Below the pieces are notes generated by a model. The model was given only the letters and a program-made list of their open reading frames with translations, made no database searches and was not told the origin of the DNA. Positions 38,322 through 46,523 of a DNA stretch of 64,000 nucleotides are shown piece after piece. The stretch comes from DATBSL01 sp964561785 (GTDB lineage: Bacteria; Acidobacteriota; Vicinamibacteria; Fen-336): the NCBI GenBank assembly GCA_964561785.1, contig CAZLRF010000019.1, positions 1 through 64,000 of the forward strand. The letters run 5' to 3'. The position numbers were made by a program, and so were the translations under genes. The stretch's first letter is position 1; every line of letters begins with the position of its first letter.

Positions 38322-40214
38322 ATGACCACCGACAAGCACCCGGAGGTCAGCGAGCAGGAGTCGCTGAAGGTCGCCGAGCACGCGCGCGAAGCGGAGTGGA
38401 AGAAGCCGAGCTTCATGCGGGAGTTCTTCCTCGGCCGCTTCCGCCTCGACCTCGTTTATCCCTTCCCGCTCGCGGAGAAGGAGCGCCCGGAGTTCGCCGC
38501 GTTCTACCAGAAGTTCGAGGCCTTCCTCCGCGACGAGGTGGACCCTGCGGAGATCGACCGGACCGGCGAGTACCCGCCGAAGGTGCTCGACGGCCTGCGC
38601 CGGCTCGGCGCGTTCGGGATGAAGATCCCCGCGAAGTACGGCGGGCTCGGCTTCACGAACGTCGAGTACAACCGGGTGATGACGCTCATCGGCAGCCGCT
38701 GCGGGAACCTCGGGGCGCTGCTCTCCGCCCACCAGTCGATCGGCGTGCCGCAGCCGCTCAAGACGTTCGGCACCGAAGAGCTCAAGAGGAAGTACCTGCC
38801 CCGCTGCGCCGCGGGCGAGATCTCGGCCTTCGCCCTCACCGAGCCGCGCGTGGGCTCCGACCCCGCGCGGATGCTGACCACCGCGAAGAAGACGGCGGAC
38901 GGCACGGCCTACGTGCTGAACGGCAAGAAGCTGTGGACCACGAACGGCACCCTGGCGAAGCTCCTCGTGGTCATGGCGATCGACCCCGACACGAAGAAGA
39001 TCAGCGCCTTCGTGGTCGAGGCGGACTGGCCGGGGGTGAGCGTCGAGCACCGCTGCCGCTTCATGGGCCTGCGCGCGATCTCGAACGCGGTGATGGACTT
39101 CAAGGACGTGCGCGTGCCCGCGGAGAACCTCATCGGACAGGAGGGCAAGGGCCTCAAGATCGCGCTCACCACGCTCAACGACGGGCGGCTCTCGATCCCC
39201 AACATCTCGGTGGGCACGGTCAAGGCGTGCCTCGGCATCGTGCGGCGGTGGGCCAACGAGCGGGTGCAGTGGGGCAAGCCGATCGGGAAGCACGAGGCGA
39301 TCACCCACAAGATCTCGGACATCGCGGCCCGCACGTTCGCGATGGAGGCGGTGGCGAGCCTCGCGACCGAGATGTCCGACCGCGGCGGCTACGACATCCG
39401 CCTCGAGGCCGCGGCGGCCAAGGAATGGATCACCTTCCGCGCCTGGGAGGTCGTCGACGAGACGATGCAGATCCGCGGGGGCCGCGGGTACGAGACCGAG
39501 CAGTCCCTCGCCGCCCGCGGGGACGAGCCGGTCCCGGTCGAGCGGATGATGCGCGACTACCGGATCAACAAGATCTTCGAGGGCTCGACCGAGATCATGC
39601 ACCTGTTCATGGCCCGCGAGATGGTCGACAAGCACCTGCAGGTCGCGGGCGCTCTCGTCGACCCCGCGAAGCCGCTCTCGGCGAAGCTCGCGGCGCTGCC
39701 CGGCATGGCCGCCTTCTACGCATGGTGGTATCCGACGCGCTGGCTCGGCTGGTCCTTCTGGCCCAAGTACGCGGGCATGGGGCCGCTCGCCCCTCACCTG
39801 CGCTTCGTCGAGCGCTCGTCGCGGCGCCTCGCCCGCGCGAGCTTCCACGGCATGCTCGTCTACCAGGCGAAGCTCCAGAACAAGCAGGCGTTCCTCTTCC
39901 GCCTCGTGGACATCGCGAACGAGACCTTCGCGATGGCGGCCGCGGCCTCGCGCGCGCAGACGCTCGTCGATCGCAACGCGCCCGAGGGCCGGCAGGCGGT
40001 GAGGATGGCCGACGTGTTCTGTCGATCCGCGCGGCGCAGGGTCGTGGCCCTCTTCCGCGAGCTGTGGAGCAACGACGACGTTCTCCGCTACAAGCACGGG
40101 CTGGGCGTGCTCGGGGGCGCCGACACGTGGCTCGAGACGGGGATCGTCGAGGCGCGGGCGAGACAGGCCGCGCCGCCGCTCGAGGAGAAGCAGGAGGTCC
40201 CAGTCGGGGCGTAG
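38322..40214 (+). CDS. Acyl-CoA dehydrogenase with C-terminal extension (VLCAD/ACAD9-like)
   Basis: FAD enzyme for the first step of fatty-acid beta-oxidation. 630 residues, longer than the 380-residue short types: an N-terminal extension to about 60, the core (LTEPRVGSDPA, then GIVRRWANERVQWGKPIGKHEAITHK region), catalytic Glu420 in IFEGSTEIM, and a 180-residue C-terminal helical domain as in VLCAD/ACAD9. ATG with GAGGAGG seven bases upstream; TAGAAT at 38291-38296 may be its -10. An ACT gene follows after 15 bp. Chain-length preference cannot be read from sequence. Confidence 0.92.
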   Translation: MTTDKHPEVSEQESLKVAEHAREAEWKKPSFMREFFLGRFRLDLVYPFPLAEKERPEFAAFYQKFEAFLRDEVDPAEIDRTGEYPPKVLDGLRRLGAFGMKIPAKYGGLGFTNVEYNRVMTLIGSRCGNLGALLSAHQSIGVPQPLKTFGTEELKRKYLPRCAAGEISAFALTEPRVGSDPARMLTTAKKTADGTAYVLNGKKLWTTNGTLAKLLVVMAIDPDTKKISAFVVEADWPGVSVEHRCRFMGLRAISNAVMDFKDVRVPAENLIGQEGKGLKIALTTLNDGRLSIPNISVGTVKACLGIVRRWANERVQWGKPIGKHEAITHKISDIAARTFAMEAVASLATEMSDRGGYDIRLEAAAAKEWITFRAWEVVDETMQIRGGRGYETEQSLAARGDEPVPVERMMRDYRINKIFEGSTEIMHLFMAREMVDKHLQVAGALVDPAKPLSAKLAALPGMAAFYAWWYPTRWLGWSFWPKYAGMGPLAPHLRFVERSSRRLARASFHGMLVYQAKLQNKQAFLFRLVDIANETFAMAAAASRAQTLVDRNAPEGRQAVRMADVFCRSARRRVVALFRELWSNDDVLRYKHGLGVLGGADTWLETGIVEARARQAAPPLEEKQEVPVGA

Positions 40215-40229
40215 CCCCGGGAGGAGCAC

Positions 40230-40670
40230 ATGGCCGTCAGCATCCGCAAGCTCACCCTCTGGCGCACCGAGGTCCAGCACCGCCCGGGCGCCCTCTCGGA
40301 GCTGCTCGAGCCGCTCGCCGCCGCGGGGGCCGACCTCCAGATCGTGATGGGGTACCGGATCCCCGGGCAGAAGACGCGGGCCGTGGTCGAGGTGGCGCCG
40401 GTGGGGACGCGCAAGGTCGTGCAGGCGGCCGAGGGCGCCGGCCTCGCCCCGGGCGGAGCCCCCACCCTCCTCGTCCTCGGCGACAACCGGCCCGGGCTCG
40501 CCAACCGCATCGCGAGCGCCCTCGCCGAGAGCGGCGTCAACATCGCCTTCCTCGTCGCCCAGGTCGTGGGGCGGCGCTACTCGGCCGTCTTCGGCTTCGA
40601 GAGCGAGGCCGACCTCGACAAGGCCGCCGACCGGATCCGGGCCGCGGTCACGGCCCGGGCGCGGAGGTAG
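40230..40670 (+). CDS. ACT-domain protein
   Basis: 146 residues with two ACT-like beta-alpha-beta units: about 8-70 (TEVQHRPGALSELLEPLAAAGADL) and 78-140 (LGDNRPGLANRIASALAESGVNI), each with the small-ligand Gly/Pro turn. No catalytic domain, so it is probably a regulator or amino-acid sensor. GGAGGAG precedes the ATG. It follows the acyl-CoA dehydrogenase gene closely and precedes the metK riboswitch region by about 60 bp. Confidence 0.85.
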   Translation: MAVSIRKLTLWRTEVQHRPGALSELLEPLAAAGADLQIVMGYRIPGQKTRAVVEVAPVGTRKVVQAAEGAGLAPGGAPTLLVLGDNRPGLANRIASALAESGVNIAFLVAQVVGRRYSAVFGFESEADLDKAADRIRAAVTARARR

Positions 40671-40705
40671 GCGCCAGGGGCACGCACGCCGGCGCGCGGG
40701 GCGGC

Positions 40706-40734
40706 TTGCCCGTCCCGCGCGCGCCGGATATATT
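40706..40734 (+). promoter_or_regulatory. Sigma70-type promoter of metK
   Basis: TTGCCC, 17-base spacer, TATATT; transcription would begin at about 40741, at the start of the SAM-riboswitch-like leader. Confidence 0.7.
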
Positions 40735-40846
40735 GGCCGGCAAGGACATTCGGAGCGGCCCGCACGTCGCGGGCCCGGCAACCTGGGGGGGCAACCCAAG
40801 GTGCCGATCCCGGCCCCGTCCGGCCGGGAGATGTGGCCCCGGGACG
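40735..40846 (+). ncRNA. SAM riboswitch (SAM-I/SAM-IV clan) in the metK leader
   Basis: The core CCCGGCAACC at about 40774-40783, a short G-run hairpin, then AAGGTGCCGATCCC at about 40798-40811 match the GGCAACC...GGTGCC pocket of SAM-I/IV riboswitches. GGCCGG at 40735 can pair with CCGGCC at 40820 as P1. Position directly before metK and just after a promoter supports it. The variant around P2 (GCCCGCACGTCGCGGGC) is not the classic kink-turn, so class is uncertain. SAM should lower metK expression. Confidence 0.75.
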
Positions 40847-40887
40847 GTCCCGTGGCAACGAAGTGCCCGGCGCAGCCGCGCCCTCGC

Positions 40888-40922
40888 GGGTGTCCGATTG
40901 CGAGCGATCAAGGAGGACGCCC
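40888..40922 (+). promoter_or_regulatory. Possible ribosome-site-masking hairpin before metK
   Basis: GGGTGTCC can pair (8 bp, one G-U) with GGACGCCC, which overlaps the 3' part of AAGGAGGA, the metK ribosome site. This could be the expression platform of the riboswitch, acting on translation. Pairing seen by eye only. Confidence 0.4.
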
Positions 40923-40923
40923 G

Positions 40924-42054
40924 GTGAGCGAGAAGCAGCCCGGCCCGAACGGCCACCCCTTCATCTTCACGTCCGAGTCCGTCACGGAGGGCCACCCCGA
41001 CAAGGTGTGCGACTTCGTCGCCGACTCGGTCCTCGACGCCTACGTGGCGCAGGACCCGAACGCCCACGTGGCGTGCGAGGTCCTGTGCAAGTCCGGGGTG
41101 GTCGTGGTGGCCGGCGAGATCACGGCCGCGCCGCAGGCGCGGGTCGACCTCGACGCGGTGGCCCGCGAGGCGATCCGGACGATCGGGTACACCGATCCGA
41201 CCGAGGCCTTCAACGCGGACGGCGTGAGGGTGATCCAGCACGTCACCCGCCAGGCACAGGAGATCGACGGCGCGGTGAGCAAGGACGGGCTCGAGCAGGG
41301 GGCGGGCGACCAGGGCCTGATGTTCGGCTACGCGACGGACGAGACGCCCGAGCTGATGCCCCTGCCGATCTTCCTCGCCCACCGCCTCGCCCGGATCATG
41401 GCCGAGGACCGCCATGCGGGCCGCGAGACCTGGCTGCGCCCCGACGCGAAGACGCAGGTGAGCGTCCTCTACGAGGGGGGCCGCCCGGTCGAGGTGAAGA
41501 CGGTGCTCGTCTCCACGATGCACGCGCGCGGCAAGGACCAGGCGGAGATCGCCGCCTACGTGACGGGGAGCCTCGCCCCCCGCGCCCTCGACGGATGGCA
41601 CCGGCCGGGCATCGAGTACATCGTCAACCCCTCCGGCAGCTTCGCCGAGGGCGGTCCCTCCGCGGACTGCGGGGTGACGGGGCGCAAGATCATCGTGGAC
41701 ACCTACGGCGGCGCGGCCCACCACGGCGGCGGCGCCTTCAGCGGGAAGGACCCCTCGAAGGTGGACCGCAGCGCCGCCTACTTCTGTCGCCACATCGCCC
41801 GCGAGGTGGTCAAGGCGGGGATCGCGAAGCGGGCCGAGATCCAGGTGGCCTACGCCATCGGCCAGGCCCGGCCGGTCTCGGTGAAGGTCGACACGTTCGG
41901 CACCGGCGACCCCCGGGCGGCCGAGGCGCACGTCCGGCGGTTCGACTTCCGCCCCGCGGCGATCATCGAGCGGCTGGACCTGCTGCGCCCGATCTACCGC
42001 CAGACCACGAACTACGGCCACTTCGGGCGCCCCGGTCTGCCCTGGGAGGCCTGA
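40924..42054 (+). CDS. metK: S-adenosylmethionine synthase (MetK)
   Basis: Makes SAM from methionine and ATP. 376 residues with the full signature: SVTEGHPDKVCD at about 16-27, GAGDQGLMFGYATDE near 123-137, and the P-loop-like GGGAFSGKDPSKVD near 268-281, then TNYGHFG at the end. The GTG at 40924 has AAGGAGGA nine bases upstream; the open frame runs up to 40801 but that part is the leader RNA. Controlled by the SAM riboswitch just upstream. Confidence 0.97.
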   Translation: MSEKQPGPNGHPFIFTSESVTEGHPDKVCDFVADSVLDAYVAQDPNAHVACEVLCKSGVVVVAGEITAAPQARVDLDAVAREAIRTIGYTDPTEAFNADGVRVIQHVTRQAQEIDGAVSKDGLEQGAGDQGLMFGYATDETPELMPLPIFLAHRLARIMAEDRHAGRETWLRPDAKTQVSVLYEGGRPVEVKTVLVSTMHARGKDQAEIAAYVTGSLAPRALDGWHRPGIEYIVNPSGSFAEGGPSADCGVTGRKIIVDTYGGAAHHGGGAFSGKDPSKVDRSAAYFCRHIAREVVKAGIAKRAEIQVAYAIGQARPVSVKVDTFGTGDPRAAEAHVRRFDFRPAAIIERLDLLRPIYRQTTNYGHFGRPGLPWEA

Positions 42055-42057
42055 TCG

Positions 42058-42087
42058 TTGCGCCCCGCCGCCGGGCGGCGATAGACT
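42058..42087 (+). promoter_or_regulatory. Candidate promoter for the 42113 gene
   Basis: TTGCGC, 18-base spacer, TAGACT, starting at the metK stop; a CGCCGC-CGG-GCGGCG hairpin lies inside the spacer. Confidence 0.4.
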
Positions 42088-42112
42088 GCGCCCGTCCCTG
42101 GGAGATCCGATC

Positions 42113-42538
42113 ATGACGGCCGCCGAAGCCCAACCCCCCGCGCCCGCCGGGCCGTCCCGGCTCGAGCGCTTCGCGAAGCGCCTGCGCCGCTACGTCCTCC
42201 TGTTCTCGTTGCTCGCGGTGGGAGCGGCCGCGCTCTACCTCTTCCTCGCCTCCCGCTGGAGCTACTCCTCCGGCGAGCGCGCGGGCTACGTGCAGAAGTT
42301 CTCGAAGAAGGGATGGGTCTGCAAGACGTGGGAGGGCGAGGTGGCCATGGCCAACCTCCCGGGGGCCATGCCCGAGGTCTTCGCGTTCACCGTGCGCGAC
42401 GACGCGGTGGCCGCGCAGATCAACGCCCACCTCGGGGCCCGCGTCGTGCTGGGCTACGAGCAGCACCTCGGCCTGCCGAGCTGCTTCGGCGAGACGCATT
42501 ACTGGGTGACGTCGGTGCGCAGGGTGGACAACCCGTAG
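42113..42538 (+). CDS. Conserved small membrane-anchored protein, function unknown
   Basis: 141 residues: cytoplasmic N-terminus with Pro and basic residues, one transmembrane segment (about 28-47, LLFSLLAVGAAALYLFLA), then an exposed domain with YSSGERAGYVQKFSKKGW and CKTWEGEVAM. The pattern SxGxRxGxxxKxSxKGxxCKTxEGE recurs in conserved hypothetical proteins of many Gram-negatives (from memory). Two Cys in the outer part could pair. A ferritin-like gene starts 8 bp later, so they may be co-transcribed. Confidence 0.8.
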   Translation: MTAAEAQPPAPAGPSRLERFAKRLRRYVLLFSLLAVGAAALYLFLASRWSYSSGERAGYVQKFSKKGWVCKTWEGEVAMANLPGAMPEVFAFTVRDDAVAAQINAHLGARVVLGYEQHLGLPSCFGETHYWVTSVRRVDNP

Positions 42539-42546
42539 GAGAGGCC

Positions 42547-43068
42547 ATGGCCGCCACCGTCGACTTCCGGACGCTGAGCCTGCAGGACGCGCTCGACCTC
42601 GCCATCCTCGTCGAGGAGGAGGCCCAGGAGCGCTACCTCGAGTTCGTCGACCAGATGGAGCGGCACCACACGAAGGAGGCGGCGGCGTTCTTCGCCTCGA
42701 TGGCCCGCAACGAGCAGAAGCACGGCGAGGAGCTGCGGGCCAGGCGTCGCGGCCTCTTCGGCGACGCCCCGTCCCGCGTGAGGCGGTCCATGCTCTGGGA
42801 CGTGGAGGCCCCCGACTACGACCAGCCCCGCGCGTTCATGTCGGCGCGCCAGGCGATGCAGGTCGCGCTCGCCTCCGAGACGAAGGCCCACGAGTTCTTC
42901 GTGAACGCGCTGCCCCACCTGAGCGACCCCGACGTGAAGGCGCTCTTCCGGGAGCTGCGGGACGAGGAGGTCCTCCACCAGGGTCTCGTGCGGGAGGCGA
43001 TGCGCGCGCTGCCCGAGGGCGAGGAGCCGGACGGCGCGGCCTACGAGGACGAGCCGGTCGCCCAGTAG
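42547..43068 (+). CDS. Ferritin-like di-iron protein, rubrerythrin-type
   Basis: 173 residues of a four-helix bundle with the E-x-x-H carboxylate pattern twice: EEEAQERYLEF and NEQKHGEEL in the first half, SETKAHEFF and DEEVLHQGL in the second. There is no rubredoxin C4 domain, so it is the erythrin/ferritin-like core only. GGAGAGG precedes the ATG. Likely handles iron or peroxide. Convergent with the EAL gene (5 bp between stops). Confidence 0.88.
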   Translation: MAATVDFRTLSLQDALDLAILVEEEAQERYLEFVDQMERHHTKEAAAFFASMARNEQKHGEELRARRRGLFGDAPSRVRRSMLWDVEAPDYDQPRAFMSARQAMQVALASETKAHEFFVNALPHLSDPDVKALFRELRDEEVLHQGLVREAMRALPEGEEPDGAAYEDEPVAQ

Positions 43069-43073
43069 GCGCT

Positions 43074-45158
43074 TCAGCTCTCGACGACTCTCCAGGGCGA
43101 GCCGCCCAGCCAGCTCGCGAAGGCCGGCCCCGGCATGGGCCGGGCGATGTGGTATCCCTGGGCGAGGTCGCACCCGAACGTGGCGAGAAGGTCGAGCGTC
43201 CACTGGTCCTCGACCCCCTCCGCGACCACGGTGAGACCGAGGTTGTGGGCGAGGTCGGCGGTCGAGCGCACGATCGCGGTGTCCTCGCCGCCCTCCCCGG
43301 ACATCCCGAGCACGAACGACTTGTCGATCTTCAGCTCGTGGACGGGCAGCTTGCGCAGGAGGCCGAGCGAGGAGAAGCCGGTGCCGAAGTCGTCGATCGA
43401 GACCGCGACCCCGCGGCCGCTGAGGCTCGCCAGCACCTCCGCGGCCCGGCCCGCGTCGACCATCACCGCGCTCTCGGTGACCTCGACCTGCAGGGCGTCG
43501 GGGCGCAGGTCGTGGGTCAGGAGCGCCTCCTCGACGTCGTCGACGATGCGCCCGTCGTGCAGGCTGCGCGCGGAGACGTTGACCGCGACCGGCAGCTTCC
43601 TCCCCGCCCGCTCCCAGCCGCGCGCCTCCCCCGCCGCCCGGTCGAGCACCCACCGGGTCAGGGGGCGGATGAGGCCGGTCTGCTCCGCGAGGGGGATGAA
43701 GTCCGAGGGCGGGACGAGCCCGCGCTTCGGGTGCGTCCAGCGCAGGAGGGCCTCGGCGCCCACCACCGATCGCGTCTTGAGATCGACCTTGGGCTGGTAG
43801 TGCAGCTGCAGCTCGCTGCCCTCGAGGGCCCGGCGCAGCTCGCCGAGGAGGGCGAGACGCGAGGGGTCGTGGGGCTCGAGCTCGCTCGCGTAGAGGACCG
43901 TCTCTCCCCCGCCCTTCTTCCGCGCCGCCTGGACCGCGGCGTCGGCCCGCCGCAGCAGGGTCTCCGCCTCGGTCCCGTGCTCCGGCGCAACCGCGACCCC
44001 GATGCTCGCCGAGAGCTCGATCGGCAGCTTCTGGACCATGAACGGCCGCTCGAGCGAGCCGAGGATGCGGTCCCCGACCTGCCGCGCGAACGGGCCGTCG
44101 GCGTCGGGGAGGAGCACGCCGAACTCGTCTCCGCGCAGCCGGGCCACGCGGTCGGGATCGCCGAGCGCGTCGCCGAGCCGCGCGGCGAGGTCGCGCACGA
44201 TCAGCTCGCCGTTGTGGTGCCCGAGGGCGTTCGTCACGTCGCGGAAGCGGTCGAGGGCGAGGATCAGGAGCGCGAGGGGCTGGCTCGTCCGCAGGGCCTC
44301 GGAGAGCGCGCGCCCGAGGCGGTTGAGGAGGAGCACACGGTTCGGCAGGCCGGTGAGCTGGTCGTAGAACCGCATGCGGCGCAAAGACTCCTCGGCGAGG
44401 CGCTGCTCCGTCACGTCGAGCACGAAGCCGCGCACGAAGCGCGCCTTCCCGTCGGGCCCGGGCAGCACCCGTCCCTCGTCGCGCCACCAGACGACCCGCC
44501 CCTCCCGGTCGAGCAGGCGGTACTCGCTCGCGAAGCGTCCCCCCGCGGCGCAGGCCTCACGGAACTGGCGAAGCACCCGCTCGCGGTCCTCCGGGTGCAG
44601 GCGCCTCACCCACATGTCGGGCTCGGCCAGCCACTCCCCCGGGGAGAAGCCGGTCATGGCCTGCAGCTGCGGGCTCACGTACGCCCGGCTGCCCGCGTCG
44701 TCCGCCCAGGCCACGTACGTGAGCGCGGGGATCTCCTCGATGAGCGCCCGGTAGGGGTCGCCTCCGATCGCGTCCGCGCGCCCGGGTCGCCCGCCGGCCT
44801 CGCGCCGCTCCCGCTCGATCGCGGCCTTGAGCCGCACCGCGTCGCCCGAGCGCACGCAGTCGTGGGCGCCGCCCCGCACGAGCGCGACGACCTGGTCCTC
44901 GGTGAACGAGGCCGACCGGACCACGACCGGGGGCAGGGAGAGGTCCTGCGCGAGCTCGAGGACCTTCACGGGGGGGAGGCTGCCCTCGTCGGCGACCGCG
45001 ACCAGCAGCTCGGCCCCCGGGGCCAACCTCTCGATGTCCTTCTCGCCGGGTGCCAGGAACACCGCCGGCTCGTAGCCGGCTCGCTCCAGGTCGGACGCGA
45101 CGTCCAGCGCCGCGACGTGAGCGTCGGCGACGACCACGACTTTCAGCGGCCTGCCCAT
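43074..45158 (-). CDS. PAS-GGDEF-EAL cyclic-di-GMP protein with a degenerate receiver domain
   Basis: 694 residues. Domains: receiver-like module about 5-120 (VVVADAHVAALDVASDLE; no clear phospho-Asp and Lys), PAS about 130-260 (YVSPQLQAMTGFSPGEW), GGDEF about 265-430 with RGDEF in place of GGDEF, and EAL about 440-690 with every active-site element visible: EALLRW, NVSA, EVTES, DDFGTG, KIDKSF, EGVE, QGYHIARPMP. Expected activity is phosphodiesterase; the GGDEF half may be regulatory. TATAAT at 45223-45218 (minus) may be its -10. Confidence 0.93.
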   Translation of the reverse strand: MGRPLKVVVVADAHVAALDVASDLERAGYEPAVFLAPGEKDIERLAPGAELLVAVADEGSLPPVKVLELAQDLSLPPVVVRSASFTEDQVVALVRGGAHDCVRSGDAVRLKAAIERERREAGGRPGRADAIGGDPYRALIEEIPALTYVAWADDAGSRAYVSPQLQAMTGFSPGEWLAEPDMWVRRLHPEDRERVLRQFREACAAGGRFASEYRLLDREGRVVWWRDEGRVLPGPDGKARFVRGFVLDVTEQRLAEESLRRMRFYDQLTGLPNRVLLLNRLGRALSEALRTSQPLALLILALDRFRDVTNALGHHNGELIVRDLAARLGDALGDPDRVARLRGDEFGVLLPDADGPFARQVGDRILGSLERPFMVQKLPIELSASIGVAVAPEHGTEAETLLRRADAAVQAARKKGGGETVLYASELEPHDPSRLALLGELRRALEGSELQLHYQPKVDLKTRSVVGAEALLRWTHPKRGLVPPSDFIPLAEQTGLIRPLTRWVLDRAAGEARGWERAGRKLPVAVNVSARSLHDGRIVDDVEEALLTHDLRPDALQVEVTESAVMVDAGRAAEVLASLSGRGVAVSIDDFGTGFSSLGLLRKLPVHELKIDKSFVLGMSGEGGEDTAIVRSTADLAHNLGLTVVAEGVEDQWTLDLLATFGCDLAQGYHIARPMPGPAFASWLGGSPWRVVES

Positions 45159-45232
45159 TCCTGCCCCCGTTCGCCCGCCTCGGGCGTATCCGTGGCCAAC
45201 GTTGTCACTGGATCCGGATTATACGGAAACCC

Positions 45233-45706
45233 TCAACCCCTTGCGAGGTCCCGGAAGTGCTCCCCCGACAGGTTGAGGGCACGTCCGAAACCGAGAACCA
45301 TCCGTCCGCCCCGGATCTCGAGGCGGTAGAGCGTGAAGTCCGGCAGCTGGAGCGTCATCGCGGCCTGCGGGAAGCGAGAGAGGAACGCCCGCGCGGCCGC
45401 CTCGAAGTCGGGGCTCTTCCCGGAGAGCGGCGTCACGACGCCCTCGAGCTGGAGACGCGCCACCTGGAGCGGGTCCGCCTCGGCCGAGTCGGGCTCGTGG
45501 ATCATGCCGCTCCAGGGCGCCCCGGCCGCGAGCCCGCGGGAGTGCCGGGCGAGGGCCGAGGACTGGACGACGAGGGCGCTGCGGTCGGGGGTGACGGCGT
45601 AGGGCAGAAGGCCCACCACCGGCTCGCTCCCGGCCACGACGCCGAGGGACAGGAGCCGCTGCCCCAGCAGGAGCCCTCCCAGGCGCGCGGAGTCTTCCGG
45701 TGTCAT
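45233..45706 (-). CDS. HugZ-like/PNPOx-type FMN-binding split-barrel protein
   Basis: 157 residues with the pyridoxamine-oxidase-like split barrel found in HugZ haem-utilisation proteins: SALVVQSSALARHSRGLAA near 42-60, GMIHEPDS and DPLQVARLQLEGVVTPL, ending in FTLYRLEIRGGRMVLGFG. Short: the usual N-terminal part is reduced. No signal peptide. Weak ribosome site at the ATG. Possible role in haem or flavin chemistry; function not proved. Confidence 0.75.
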   Translation of the reverse strand: MTPEDSARLGGLLLGQRLLSLGVVAGSEPVVGLLPYAVTPDRSALVVQSSALARHSRGLAAGAPWSGMIHEPDSAEADPLQVARLQLEGVVTPLSGKSPDFEAAARAFLSRFPQAAMTLQLPDFTLYRLEIRGGRMVLGFGRALNLSGEHFRDLARG

Positions 45707-45802
45707 CTCGAGGGTGCGGCTCCTTCCCGGAGGGATCGGGTGGTGCGCGCACTCTTGTAGCAGCCCCGCCGTTCGCGGGTCAAGAGCGCTGGATCACACC
45801 GT

Positions 45803-46138
45803 CCGCCCTGAGGAGCGAAGCGACGATGTCATGGCCGGGTCCGCCGCGCCGAGCGAAGCGAGGCGCCGGGCGGAGCGGGAGTCGGACCCCGANNNNNNNN
45901 NNNNNNNNNNNNNNNNNNNNNNNNNNNNNNNNNNNNNNNNNNNNNNNNNNNNNNNNNNNNNNNNNNNNNNNNNNNNNNNNNNNNNNNNNNNNTCCCGAAG
46001 GGATCGGCGAACGAGGCCCGCCGACTCCGCCCCGAGGAGCGAAGCGAGGCGCCGGGCGGAGCGGGAGTCGGACCCCGATCCCGAAGGGATCGGCGAACGA
46101 GGCCCGCCGACTCCGCCCCGAGGAGCGAAGCGACGAGG
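45803..46138. repeat. 86-bp tandem repeat array next to ssrA, containing a scaffold gap
   Basis: A full unit occupies 45993-46078 and a second begins at 46079 and matches for 55 bp up to the ssrA 3' end. The 42 bp before the gap (45851-45892) equal the end of a unit. Each unit carries a perfect 8-bp hairpin CCGATCCC-GAA-GGGATCGG, the core GAGGAGCGAAGCGA, and CGGGAGTCGGACCCC, close to the T-arm complement of the tmRNA (CGGGAGTCGAACCCG). True copy number is unknown. No gene is present in 45707-46138. Confidence 0.85.
45893..45992. other. Scaffold gap, 100 N
   Basis: Exactly 100 N bases, a placeholder size, inside the tandem repeat. The open frames crossing it are artefacts. Confidence 0.99.
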
Positions 46139-46499
46139 TGGTGGAGGCGGCGGGAGTCGAACCCGCGTCCGGAAACGAGCCTGCGACAGACCCTACAGGT
46201 TTAGTCCGACCTGGTGTTTCGCCACGGTCGTGAAGGCCGGACGCAACCGACCGAGGCTAGTCCGATTGATCTCGCCGTCCGCCCCCGGACCGAGAGCTCG
46301 CAGCCAGCCCACCTTTGTGACGCTCTGTCCAGCCGCCGTGGGCGGGCAGCCGGCAGAGCGGGTTGCCTAAGGGTTAGTTAGGCAGCCAGCGCCAAGTTGT
46401 CGTTGGCAGCTGTGGTTTTCCCACCGGATTATCGAGCCGGTAGGCACGCTCGACCTGCGTCTGTCGGGGTCACGTTCCCGTCGAAACCGTGACGCCCCC
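46139..46499 (-). ncRNA. ssrA: Transfer-messenger RNA (tmRNA)
   Basis: Rescues stalled ribosomes and tags the peptide. 361 nt on the minus strand. The 5' GGGGGCG pairs with CGCCTCC before A-CCA at the 3' end; T-arm GGTTCGACTCCCGCC is present. The tag frame is at 46378-46407: A-N-D-N-L-A-L-A-A then TAA, with alanine codons (GCT/GCC) at the resume point. TATCCT at 46517-46512 may be a -10. The 3' end abuts the tandem repeat. Confidence 0.96.
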
Positions 46500-46523
46500 C
46501 TCCTTGCCGTCAGGATAGCACGC

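Noticed and set aside
45803..46138. CRISPR-like look of the repeat array around the gap
   Set aside because: Units are directly adjacent with no unique spacers, 86 bp is too long, and there are no cas genes nearby.
45700..46370. Open frames across the scaffold gap
   Set aside because: They contain unknown residues from N bases, are built from the tandem repeat and run antisense through tmRNA.
46139..46499. Integrated element using the tmRNA gene as attachment site
   Set aside because: No integrase or phage-like genes lie on either side; only the repeats remain as a possible footprint.
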